From positions 46,802,228 through 46,866,227 of the forward strand of contig OX457029.1 in assembly GCA_949752745.1 (NCBI GenBank): 64,000 nt of DNA, in the 5' to 3' direction. The notes below the pieces were generated by a model. It was not told the origin of the DNA, ran no database searches, and worked only from the letters and a program-made list of their open reading frames with translations. This document shows positions 43,068 to 55,945 of the stretch, piece by piece. The DNA is from Protula sp. h YS-2021. Lineage: Eukaryota > Annelida > Polychaeta > Sabellida > Serpulidae. A program made the translations under genes and the position numbers. Positions within the stretch are counted from its first letter, which is position 1. Every line of letters begins with the position of its first letter.

Positions 43068-46000
43068 ACGTTGCTTTGTAATGTCCATGCGCCAAGGTGG
43101 AATAGCCATCATTCAGCACGTACCGCTTGTCGTCATATGGAGAGAGGGCTACTTTCTTCAACTTCTCCGAAAAAAGCTGGTGGCCATGACTTCGAATAAT
43201 GTGTCCTGTAGCCATCGTTTGAGTTTGATTGAGCAAACTGTCTCTATACTGTACATGTTGCATACGTCTTTGACAAGCTCGAGTGATGCCTTTGGCCGTA
43301 TGTTTTTATTTCCCACCATACATTAAACTGTACATTTTCGGTCTGAGTCCAACAAATTCTTCAATGGGGATGGCCGCCGTCTCATCCTTCATTTTTCCAA
43401 GCACTTTTTAGTTCACGTTGGAATGTAGGAAATGATCTGACGGATAGTCACTTGTGTCAAACAGGTCAGCATCTTGCTGCATATCTTTGTAGATATCTGC
43501 CGTTTCTATGTCATAGCATAGACTGTCGGTGTCGCTGAACAACAACTTGGCATTGGGATACTTGACCATGATGTAATTGTAATGAAAGTCGAACATAAGC
43601 ACTTTGCTGAGATCGAGAATGGTGCAGCCAACTTGAATGGGCTTATCAAGAAGGAAATCCACTTTGCGTAAATGTACGGCGGTCAAATCTTCGTTGAAAA
43701 TTTTAAATTTGTGGAAAGAAGGTTTAGCCACGAGTTTCTTGAACCGCTTTTCTTTGTGAACAAGTTCGACATTGATTCGCTTTCTCACATTTTCCATGGT
43801 TTTGCCGAACACTGAATTATTCATGAGTTTGAAGAAGTCTTTCTCAAATGGGTTCTGGGCCAATTTTCTCTTTTCCGTGTTCAAGGTAATGTATTTCTCC
43901 AACCATTTGCTCTGTTCAAACATAATAGCACGGTGCACTTTGGTAACTTTCAACCCCAGTGAGACGTACTGCTGCAAATTCCTATAATGAAGCACATATT
44001 TCTTCTTGTTGTATAGGTTAGGTACGAGTTTTTCGCCAGGTTTGCCTTTCATATTCAGATCTTTCCGTAACTTCTGACTGTACTCGGACAATTCTTCTAC
44101 TTTGACGCATTTCCGTTCTGGAGCCACTGGGTAGTGATTATGACGATCATGGATTGTATGTGGGTATTCTAAATCCACTTCTAAAATGTACCCAATGTCG
44201 TCATCTTCAGTCACATCCATAAAGTCAAGGGATTCAGGCTCACTCACCCACATAAATCCACGTCGTGGCATGCTTTGCGACATGGCCCAGCCATACAGGT
44301 TGTTTGCGTCCAGGTACATCAAGTAGTTGTTTGGCATCTCAGAATTGTAATTTGACACGTAGGGATTATTTGCTTTCGCGTACTTGTGCGTGATCACAGA
44401 TATTCCTCCACGTAGGCCTTGTTCAACCATTTGGTACATATCAATGTCAGTGATTAATTCCAACTTCACCTTCGTCGCTTTTAGCATAGCATCCCACGAC
44501 AGTCCTGGTGCTGTATAATAATGGGCAGGATCCAATTCATATGTGTTAAGGCATACTTGACGAAAGTTTTCAAACACGTCAGCCAGCAGCAGCACATCTG
44601 ATTTCAGGTATAGGTCATGGTATTCGCCAAATGTAGTACACTTGAATGTATCCCACACCTTCTGCGCATGCGCATAATCCTCGTCGCTGATGTCTTCTTC
44701 ACTGAGCAGACTGTAAAACTTGTCCTTGGACGGTAGTTGTGTTTCAGCAAACTTGGATGACTCATCCACGTAATCATAGGGGTACACTCCCTTTCTCAGC
44801 AGTAAATCTTGTTGGTCACTATCGTGAATGTGAGACGTCATGTTGTAGAAATTGTCTTTCCCTTCTGCCGCAAGGTTGGATACTAACTTCTGTAGAGAGG
44901 TACTCATAAACTGAAAGCTGTCTGTAAATTTCAGATTGCTCATGGTGAATGCAATATATTTCTCAATGGTGTTGGGAATGACCGTAATCGTTTCATTTTT
45001 GAATTTCCCAATTTCCTCCATGATCAGGTGACTGTCATAGCCTCGCAAATTGTGGAAAAATACAGGAATGATAAAAGAATCTTTATCCCCCTGCTTATCC
45101 TTTCTAAGTCGAAATTGTAGGTTACATTCATTATGGGCTGCTCCACGATATTTACCATTGATATGGTCATGATCTCTCACACGATCTGCTCCTAGAGGCT
45201 CATGACAAAAGTAGCAATCGATGGAATTCTTAAAATTCTCTTGATCCTCATGGGTCATCACCATATCTACCGGCATCTATAAACCGCGCACAATACGGTC
45301 ACGCTCGTTGACCATTTGTTCTAAAAAGACTTTTACAGCATTGTCTCCTCGATACACGACTGGTGCGCGTGTTTCATATTGGCTGACAACCACATAGGCA
45401 AAGCTGTTTGGACGATGATGTTGATACTTGTCTCCTTCATGCTTTTGCGTGAAACATTCAAAGTCGGCATAAATTACAAACGGTGCTCGCTGTTGTTTAG
45501 CCACATTCTTGAACTTGATGAAAGGTTCCTTGGGAAAGGATAAACGTTGCGCTCCATGCCTGCCACACACTTCACGATGCTCATCTAAAAGATCTTGTCG
45601 TATAAACCCGTGAAGACAGTTGAAACAATAAAAAGCTGCACCATCATGCTTTGATCGGTAGGCCATAAGTCTACTGAAATTATTGATCAAGCAGTAATGC
45701 CTTTTCTTACCATTGCTAATCATAAGTAAGCTGATTTCTCTTGCACTGACGTTTCGGCTCAGTTGTATTGGAACAACTACATCATGTTCATATCCAAACA
45801 CGTTGATAGACACATCGTTCTCCTTTTCAAACCTTTGAATGCTAGTAATCGGCGTCGGAAATGTCATGCCCTCTACCTTTAATTCATTCTGAAACTCTCT
45901 GTATTGATTTACACGATGTGCATTTTTTGTTGTTGAAGGGTGAAGGTGAGCCAAAACGGACCAAATAAAACACTTGTTGTCATCATTCTTAATGTTTAAT

Positions 46001-46767
46001 ACACCTTTCGTATTCTTCACTTTCTTCGGCAGCGGGATAAAACTGTTCGCTTCCAGAGGTGCTAACGTAGCTGTATGTACTTCAATGTACAGTATATTAT
46101 CCAGAAACCAGCCAGAGCCTTGTCGCTCATGTTCATCAAACTGGATAAACAATTCTTTATAGGCTGTTGGTAAGTCCTGATCAATATCCGCTGGATTGTA
46201 CGCTGCATACGTTGGACTGCTGATAAATGCATTATCCAATTGTTCTATCATGATACCTTCTGCATTTGGTGTCATTTTCTTGAAGCGAGCATGCACTACA
46301 ATGTACCATTTAATTCCATGTTCTATAGTCTCCAGCAAATGTGTCTTGATACGGTTCTCTTGCTGTCGCATTTCAAGCAGTAAATTCGTTCCATTGTCGG
46401 GCTCAAACCGTTTCTCTGGCGCGTTTTCACCAAGACTAATCTTTCTGCCTTTCCCTACTTGCCCCGTCTTTCGCCTCTTTACAGTTTGTTCTTCCTGAGG
46501 TGGAGTGCATGTATGCACATCAAACACATCCCTTGAGGGAAGTATTACATTGCATCCATGACAGAGAACTGAACTCGGTATGAAAATGCCATCTTGCTCC
46601 ATCTTTCGTCTCTTTGCTTCATTCTGTCGATCAAGCTCTTCAATAGCACGTTTCACAACAGTTGTCATCTCATTTTCAGCGCATGTATGCGACTCCAACA
46701 ATTCCAATGATGGAAATGTTGCATAACACTCATGGCATAAGACTTGTGAGTCTGAACTATCAACCAT
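43063..46767 (-). pseudogene. POLB: Protein-primed family B DNA polymerase with three in-frame stops
   Basis: One continuous frame of about 1,235 codons from the ATG at 46767 to TAA at 43065-43063, interrupted by TAG at 45279-45277, TAA at 43410-43408 and TAA at 43308-43306, with no frameshift. N-terminal: two C-x2-C...HTC zinc-like modules (residues about 11-30 and 69-88). Exonuclease motifs: VIYADFECF (about 431), FFHNLRGYDSHL (about 570) and LYLKSDVLLLADV (about 720). Before Exo II is a C-x2-C...H...H endonuclease-VII-like zinc module (about 518-550). Polymerase motifs: LDANNLYGWAMSQ (about 819), KLMNNSVFGK (about 980) and FSDTDS (about 1078). It would replicate the element by protein priming. 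All catalytic residues are present, but the stops should disable it. Confidence 0.94.
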
Positions 46768-46826
46768 TGTTGCTGTCACATCAATTGCTTGAACTGAAAT
46801 GCTTGAAATAGGTTCTCACACACACC

Positions 46827-46834
46827 CTTTTATA
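46827..46834 (-). promoter_or_regulatory. TATA box of the polymerase gene
   Basis: TATAAAAG followed by GG on the minus strand, 60 bp ahead of the ATG at 46767. It matches the boxes of the other gene starts. Confidence 0.7.
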
Positions 46835-46893
46835 CCACTCAGACTTCGTCAAATTGACTCAAATTGTAAAATGTCTATACCCGTGAAAGACGA

Positions 46894-47066
46894 CCCCTGG
46901 GGGGGGGGGGGTCCTCAGATTTTCTTACCGGTGACAGTCAACCCCTAGGGGGGGGGGTCCTCATCGCTGACAGTCGACCCCTAGGGGGGTCCTCACCGCT
47001 GCCAGTCGACCCCTAGGGGGGGAGGGGGGAGGGGGGCTGTGGTAGAACTGTCATTTTCCTACTACT
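46894..47066 (-). repeat. Right terminal inverted repeat
   Basis: Inverted copy of 32035-32193. It carries three CCCCTAGGGG-centred units and ends CCTACTACT. G tracts of up to 13 interrupt it, and tract lengths differ from the left side. Confidence 0.93.
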
Positions 47067-47072
47067 GAGACC
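47067..47072. other. Right target-site duplication GAGACC
   Basis: Identical to 32029-32034. Confidence 0.92.
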
Positions 47073-47560
47073 GAAATTTATGTTCCTTGTGGCTCCCAAT
47101 CTACCAGAACTGTCGTGGTTTCCTTTGCAAACACGATGACCGTGCGTCAGGAATTTCCAAATTTCCCTTGAATATGGCAGTCTGCAGCAACCTCAATGGA
47201 AGTAATACTCAATCCCCACCACCGGTTCTATTCTCCCATATTGATGCTTCGTAATCTTAAAGCCGATATTTTCGAAATTAAAACTGAAGTACTTAATTTA
47301 TTAATACTCATTTTTATGAGTAAAATATCTTGTAGACATAGGAGCCATCACTCGAATTACGGCTACCCACCGATGATGTGACTGACACTGGTTGACAATT
47401 CATAGTAAGCACAGCAACGGAGACTCCTACAAAATTTTTGTTGTGGATCGTGATAACCAATATTAATAGATTGGAAACCCATAAGAACGGCTTCTACGTC
47501 TATAAAATATTTTAGTCATAAAATTGAATATTAAGTAACTTAAATACTTCACTTTAGAAC
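47067..47560. repeat. Interspersed repeat, copy B, right part
   Basis: Matches copy A at 23750-23870 and again at 25220-25420, with about 1.3 kb of copy A missing between them. It continues the target repeat interrupted by the Polinton. Confidence 0.65.
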
Positions 47561-47859
47561 AAACTGCAATCAGTTTAATCAGAATTTTAGAAAATTGTAA
47601 CAACTAAGCTTGGAGTGCTAAAGTACTTGACATATTGTGATAGAATAGTATTTCATAAGTGTGTGCAAGTAATTTTTAACTTAAAAAGGTTTATCAATAA
47701 TTTCCGTTTGAACAAGTTTTCTAAATGGATAATGTATGTCAACTGAACATAACTTTTTTCAAAACTCGTTATTGCCAAACATTTCAAATATTACGAAAAT
47801 TAGCCGGATACGCTTAGGCAGTATATGAATTAACCCAATTCCAATATTACATGAAACAT
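47561..47859. other. Non-coding AT-rich spacer
   Basis: Nothing recognised. Confidence 0.5.
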
Positions 47860-49850
<1,991 letters not shown>

Positions 49851-49852
49851 GA

Positions 49853-50440
49853 TATCTCGATAACAAACAAAAAATATCGGATCGACGTCAAACTTGTTAC
49901 GTTTATTCCTTGGGTAAGTTGGACGGTTCTTTAAAATTTTGACGGGTGTAACGTTATTAAGAGAGGCTTATAACGTCATTATGTAAACATCTTGTGTGTA
50001 AAATTTCTCAGCCGATGACTATCGGAGAAATTCACATTTGTTGGAATTGTTGCTTGGTGGGTACGAACGATTCTATCAAACTTTGTGACGAGTAGAATGA
50101 ACGAGAATGACATATGACGCTATCACGTAAAATATGTTTATACATTGTACATGATTTTATGTGCCAAATATCTCGGGAACGGAAAGTCCTGTGGACTTCA
50201 AATTTTATGTGGATATTCTTTGGGTCAGTCTGACGGTTCTGTCAACTTTTGAGGCGTGTAGCGAAATTAAGAAAGGCGTATGACGTCATTACTTTAAAAT
50301 CTTGTATGTACGATTTCTCAGCCGCTGAACATCGGGGAAGGTTCAAATTTTGCAGGATTGTTGCTTGGTAGATCCGAGATTCTGTCAAATTTTGTGGCGA
50401 GTAGTACGAACGGAAGCGGCATATGACGTTGTCTGTCGTT
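49853..50440. repeat. Two tandem units of about 310 bp
   Basis: Unit 1 (about 49853-50130) and unit 2 (about 50168-50440) share in order TATCTCG, GACGGTTCT, GTGTANCG, CTCAGCCG, TTGTTGCTTGGT and GACATATGACG-like words. A related fragment recurs near 60560-60700. Confidence 0.7.
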
Positions 50441-50479
50441 AAGCAAAATATCGGATGGACATCAGCAGGTCTAGCTATG

Positions 50480-50541
50480 GATTTTTTATTTATTTATTTT
50501 TATCCCCCGCCATCCTAGCGGAGGCGAAGATATAGAAACGC
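50480..50541. repeat. ATCCCCCGC-type repeat start
   Basis: TATCCCCCGCCATCCTAGCGG, continued after the inserted element at 51531 by a TGTCCGTCC tract. Related heads occur near 55231 (ATCCCCCGCGG) and an end near 55926 (CCCCCACGGGGGATA). Confidence 0.5.
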
Positions 50542-51530
50542 CTTATGTCCAGGGTTGGTTTTCTTCCGGGAAGAAAGGTATTTCTTCCCTTCCCTGGGAA
50601 GAAATAGGGAAGAAACTGGGAAGAAATAGGGAAGAAACTGGGAAGAAACGGGAAGAAATAGGTTTCTTCAGGGAAGAAAAGGATGAAAGTGGGAAGAAAA
50701 TGGGAAGAAACCTCCTTTGTCAAGAAAACATCAATGCAACGTACTATCTATTTATTGATTTTACAGAACCAATATTTAGTGTATTCTAATGTACTAACAA
50801 ACAAAAAACGAAAAATAAACAAACGAAAAAAAATACATGGTGACACCAAAACACAATGAAATAATGATCTTATACCATGTGCTGCCGCAACAACCTTTTC
50901 TGATCACCCCCTTTTAATCTTAATACTTAATGCCCCCATTGAAGGTAAACACAGCCTTTGTCTTTTGTTTTTACTGGCACATTAAGAGCAAACAAAATGA
51001 TACACAAATTTCTCATACACAAAGTCAAAGTTTAAACACTTGACCAAAAGTATTCAGGCTATTACAGCGTATCCAGCTTTCCAACACACATTGAAATACG
51101 AGTCTAAATTTCTATAATTATCATTGGCCAGTTAATGTGTGGATTCGGGTCCCCTTTTGTTTTCTTTACATGACAGTAAAAGATGTGGATTCGCGTCCTT
51201 TTCCAAATCGCGGCGCGCAAAATTGCACATGTTTCCGGAGTACATAAAAAGCGGAGATGATGGCACTCCACGACCCTTTATCTAATCTCTATTTATCTTA
51301 TTTATTACATAGAAGTTTGGTATGTGAATTCGCACCTATTCAAGAATTACTCCGAGTGCAGCTTAAGCAAATTACTTGAAAGAAATTCCCAATATTACAC
51401 CCTTTAAGGTTTCTTCCATTTCTTCCCTGAAATTGCAGGGAAGAAAGTATTTCTTCCCTATGGGAAAAAACCCGGAAAAAACCATGGTTTTTTCCTTTCA
51501 TGGGAGAAACATGCCAACCCTGCTTATGTC
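50542..51530. mobile_element. hAT-type non-autonomous element (973 bp) with 8-bp TSD
   Basis: Ends CAGGGTTGG (50550-50558) and CCAACCCTG (51514-51522) are perfect inverted repeats flanked by CTTATGTC at 50542-50549 and 51523-51530. The left subterminal region is a run of GGGAAGAAA units; the right one carries the same words inverted (TTTCTTCC) and also TTTCTTCCC-type repeats. No transposase is present. 8-bp duplications and CAGGG ends define hAT. Confidence 0.88.
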
Positions 51531-51559
51531 TGTCCGTCCATCTGTCCGTTATCACTTTT

Positions 51560-52440
51560 ATCCAGGCCATATCTCCGTAACCGTTGATCGCAGGCGTACA
51601 ATACCTTGGGGAATGAAAGAATATATAATGTAGTTTTGCAAAGTCGGGTTAATTTTTGATTCCATCGAAAAAATATCAAAGTTATGGACTTTTGAAATGT
51701 TTGGACTTAAGTCGTTTAATTAGGGTACCTTGTTGTATTTCAGGACAAGTTTGTCCAGGCTGTATCTTTGTTACTATTCACCGTAGACCAATAAAACCTT
51801 ACAGATAGAAAGTATATAACACGTAGTTGTGCAATGTCAGGTTATTTTTCGATTTCTTTAAAACATGTAATTTTGGCGATTTTTTTTGACAATTTAGACT
51901 TTGTCATAGATGAGCGCTGCGGGGGGTGTGCAATCTACGATTGTCTTGTTTGTTTTCATTTGGTTGTCAAGCTGTTACGTATATGATAGTTATTATGTAA
52001 CGGTTAGCATTGTTTGCAGTACCGGGAAGTAACCCCAACCGGGCGAGCCTGGGGGTGGGGGGGGGGGGTTCTAGAGGATTGCCCTCTGTCCGTCCGTGTG
52101 TCACACATTGGATGTTGTTTTGTTTCCACGCAAGTTCTCCGAAACTATCTATCCTAGGTATATGCAACCTTGCACACTGAATATATATATATTGAAGTTG
52201 TGCAACGTCGTGTTATTTTTCAAATCGGCCAAAAATTGCCAAAATGGCGACTTGTCTAAAATTGTGATCTTTTGAGATAAGTGTAATATAGGACTTGGGT
52301 GCTTTGCACGCGATTTCTCCGAAACTATTAATCCTAGGCCTATACTACCTTGCGCAGTGAAAATATATATATTGAAGTTGTGCAAAGTCATTTTATTTTT
52401 CAAATCAGTCAAAAATTGCCAAGATTGCGACCTATCAAAA
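51560..52440. repeat. Array of monomers of about 185 bp
   Basis: At least four degenerate monomers, starting near 51560, 51750, 52133 and 52310. They share GAAAGTATATA or GAATATATAT, GTAGTTGTGCAA, TTATTTTTC and CAAAAATTGCCAAAATGGCG. A G tract lies at 52052-52067. Confidence 0.65.
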
Positions 52441-53010
52441 ATTATTATTGAGATAACTGTGGTGTAACACTTGGGCGAGTTCGTCGACAGAGAGAGGCAA
52501 ATGCTTCAGTAGCTAATCTGACAATCTGTTGAGCTTCTGTCACAAAGACGCAACGAACACGGTAGTATTTCAGTTCTCTCTTCTCTATCAGTTCAAGTTA
52601 TGCTTTTTCCTTCCAATCATTGCTATCGGTTGCTGATTCCTATATTCCAGTGATTGTTATCGTTTAGTCAATCACAGTGCCCTCGACGATGGCTTGTTCA
52701 CTTTTAAAGTAGTTCGTCTGATATCATATGTTATGACAAGCAACTCACCATTGTGGCACTAAAATGTCACCCCACCTTCCTTTCCCACCGATTTGAGTCA
52801 TTTGTCTAACAGTTATAAAGATTGCCTTTCTTGTACCTTTTGGCGGATGGGAAAGTACGAGGCAAAATATATCATGGAAAAAAAGTAACTACATCTAAGG
52901 TACAAACCCTTACCGTAGCGTTGGGTAAAAGGTTTGGGGTAGGAAAAAAATGACCAGTGACGTGGGGAATTTGTGATGTAGCGACACGGATAGAAAAAAA
53001 AACTGAGGTA
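52441..53010. other. Non-coding, no feature seen
   Basis: No recognised element. Confidence 0.5.
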
Positions 53011-53014
53011 AAAC

Positions 53015-53790
53015 GTATCTGTAACGACATCTTCAAGACCCAGATGAAAAGACGTAAATTAGAATCTGTTTAGTGAACATCTTCCAGATTCGAATAAAAA
53101 AAGACGAAAAATAAAACTTGCCTGTCTTGACCACCTTCCAGACCCGGATAAAATAGTACGTACAGTAAAACTGTTTATAGCGACCACTTTCCAGGCCCAG
53201 ACAGAAAAGAATTACATTAAAACCAGTATGTTATGATACCTTCCAAAAAATTACTTGGAGAAAATTTTGACACATTCAAGGTCTCGAAAAAAGTGGCTTG
53301 TAGTTCTGCCTTCGTGACCCGTATAAAACGATATACAGTAATACCTTCAATAACGGCCATATACAAATCCGGATGAAAGACGTACAAATTTGTCTGTGGT
53401 GATCACCTCCCAGACGCGCCAAAGGGACTCGCAGTAAAACCTGTCTGTGCCTATGGTGTTCGCTTTCTTAAACCTGGATAAAAAGACGTACGGTCAAGCC
53501 GTTATGTGGTGACTTACTTCCATGCTCGAATAAAAGAGTCGTTATACCTGTTTGTGGCTACCACCTTCCAGATCCGGATGAAAATACGTGAAAAAACTCG
53601 TCTTTTATGACCACATTTTAAGGCACTGAAAAGATACAAATAGTGAAACCACCTTCCAGACAATGGATGAAACACGGACAATATTATCATCTGTAGCGAC
53701 CACCTTCCTTATCTTGTTTGTAGTAACCATTTTTCAGATCCGGATAAAAGACGAACAGTAAAATCTGCTGAGCTTTCTAGACATAGAGTG
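53015..53790. repeat. Minisatellite, degenerate units of about 60-65 bp
   Basis: About twelve units with the pattern CCACCTTCCAGACCCGGATAAA followed by AGACGTACAGTAAAACCTG. Divergence between units is high. Confidence 0.75.
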
Positions 53791-55225
53791 AAACGTGACT
53801 GCAGTGACCATTTCTGCATTGTTTTCTTGTGTTTTTTATGTTTAATGGTAATAATAAAGCGTTTGGATTATGGAATACTTATATTACCAATTTTCGTGTG
53901 GGTTCTTTTCAGCGTTTAAATGATTCATTGTTGGAGAGGCGATGGCGGGATCGCCGAAGTCACGAGCCAGAAATTTTAAGGATACATTTGATCTCTGCTA
54001 CACAGTCACGTTGATAAACAGTGACTGATTACAAGTTATAACAGCAATTCAATTCTCGCTTTTTTTAGCCCAGCTGACTATTTGTTTCTTCGAGAAAGAT
54101 AGCCAATAGTATTTGAGCTGTGCGACGTGCGTTTATTTTTCGTTTTTTTTTCTTTCATTTTTTAAAATGAAATATTGTCATTTTTTAGTCCTAAAATGAT
54201 TTCAAATCATGAATTTTAAAAAGTCATTATTGTTGTTATTATTATTAATAAAATATGCAAAAATGTCGCAGTGCGCTCGTTCTTGATATTTCTTTACTGG
54301 TCGAAACACGCACACACACACACAGAAAAAAAGATAAAAATGCTGTTGGTCCCACAGATCCTGCCCGATTACTTTTGATAGCAGTGTTGCCCATGAGGCC
54401 TTCTACCAAATGTAAATTTTGTCACATTTCAGTTTCTCTTTTCACCTTTGTAATGCCTTCGCTTTTACGGCAGAGCACAATGTTAATATTTTTTTGGCAG
54501 TCTCTGCAAATATTAACAATTTGCACAAGCGCTGCGATCTCATGGAATCACCCTTCGTCTGAACGCATCACGCAATATTTTGGCATGGCAAGCAACCTGA
54601 TTTGATACCAGTGTGTGTGTTTTAAAATCATTTTCAGAACCAATAGAAGTAGTCACTGTCATCATACAAGGCATGGCAATTCTTTAGTGTGTTTCTTCAG
54701 CCATTTAAAATTAAAAATGTATAAACTTGCAGAGTATAACTTGTTTAATTTCAAGTTGAACTTCTTGTTTCGTTCTGCTTTATCTTAAAACAGGAATTGA
54801 AATTGTAGCTAGAGACAGGACTTATTTTTTTTTGGAAGAGCTTTAGATTTGTAACAAGATGATGCTCAATATTAGCAAACTCGGTTGTGCATGTAGGAAA
54901 TCCTGAAGTCTGCACTGATTATAGCCAGATATATTCGAGAAAACTGTGTTGTTGCTGTTTAACCATTGATGAAATGCATTGTCAGAAGTAACTCTGCGCC
55001 TTCAGAGAGACGATAATCATTCTGGTCACCTAGACTTCAGCGCCTTATTAGGCCCCCCACCCCCCCCCCCCCGAGGGGGGACCTATAGGAAAGGATTCTA
55101 TTTGTCTATCTCGGTGTCTCCATTTTGGGTGTGTTTCTATTCCAAGCTGATCGCCAACACTGTTCTCTTTTGAAACTGTATACAGTGAAAGAATATATAT
55201 TGTAGTTGTGCACCTGGGCATCGCT
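53791..55225. other. Non-coding
   Basis: Short CA run near 54308-54322, C tract at 55057-55070. No coding feature recognised. Confidence 0.5.
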
Positions 55226-55227
55226 TT

Positions 55228-55945
55228 ATTATCCCCCGCGGAACGTAGGGATATAGTTTTGAACTTTTCGGTCGGTCCGTCTGTCTGTCCGTCTGTCACG
55301 CTTCAGTCTCACGCGCCTACAGGCCACATTAATATATAGATTCGTTTCAAATTTTGTACACGGCTTCTCTGGACCCTTCCGCAGTGCAGTGACCAAGAAT
55401 TTTCTGGATCGGGCAAAAATTGACAAAATGGCGGACTTTTGAAAATTGGCACTGGACTTAGCGTATATACGGCAGTCTCACCCGCCTACAGGCCACATTA
55501 ATAGATGAATTCGTTTCATGTTTTGTACACGGCTTCTCTGGACCCTTCCGCAGTGCATTGACCAAGAATTTTCCGGATTGGGCAAAAATTGACAAAATGG
55601 CGGACTTTTGAAAATTGGCACTGGACTTAGCGTATATACGGCAGTCTCACGCGCCTACAGGCCACAGAAATGGATGGATTCGTTTCAAATTCTGCACACG
55701 GGTTCCCTGGGAATTTCCGCAGTGTAGTGATCAAGAATTTTCCGGATGGGACTTGACAAAATGGCGGATTTTTCAAAGTCGGCGCTGTACTTGGCGTACC
55801 TACAACAGTCTCACGCGCCTACTGGTTAATGGATTGATTCGTTTAAATGCTAGACACTACGTCTACCTATCCTTCCACTTTTAAATTTTGCGTAGTCGAC
55901 ACGCAACAACCTTACAAACACCATATCCCCCACGGGGGATAGACG
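55228..55945. repeat. ATCCCCC-bounded array of about 168-bp monomers
   Basis: CAGTCTCACGCGCCTACAGG recurs at 55304, 55473, 55642 and 55806. Each monomer contains GGCAAAAATTGACAAAATGG except the shortened last ones. The array starts after ATCCCCCGCGG at 55231 and closes with CCCCCACGGGGGATA near 55926. Confidence 0.85.

Larger units (their letters stand above)
32035..47066. mobile_element. Maverick/Polinton (adintovirus-like) element, 15.0 kb, complete ends
   Basis: Inverted termini beginning AGTAGTAGG, a perfect 6-bp target duplication and the Polinton gene set define it: retroviral-type integrase, protein-primed PolB, adenain-like protease, packaging ATPase, hexon, penton and pVI-like protein. 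Genes lie in two convergent blocks that meet at about 41.3-41.6 kb. Elements of this kind integrate through INT and TIRs, copy themselves with PolB and are thought able to form virions. This copy has broken PolB, capsid and protease genes, so it is expected to be non-autonomous. Accessory genes at both flanks are unusual and described separately. Confidence 0.96.

Noticed and set aside
41677..43326. Plus-strand open frames across the PC4-like and polymerase tail region
   Set aside because: They are shadows of the minus-strand genes and show hydrophobic/Phe-rich antisense composition without domains.
33235..46767. Alternative genetic code as the reason for the in-frame stops
   Set aside because: All three stop codons interrupt genes, while the same codons end the intact genes normally. 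Pseudogenisation is simpler.
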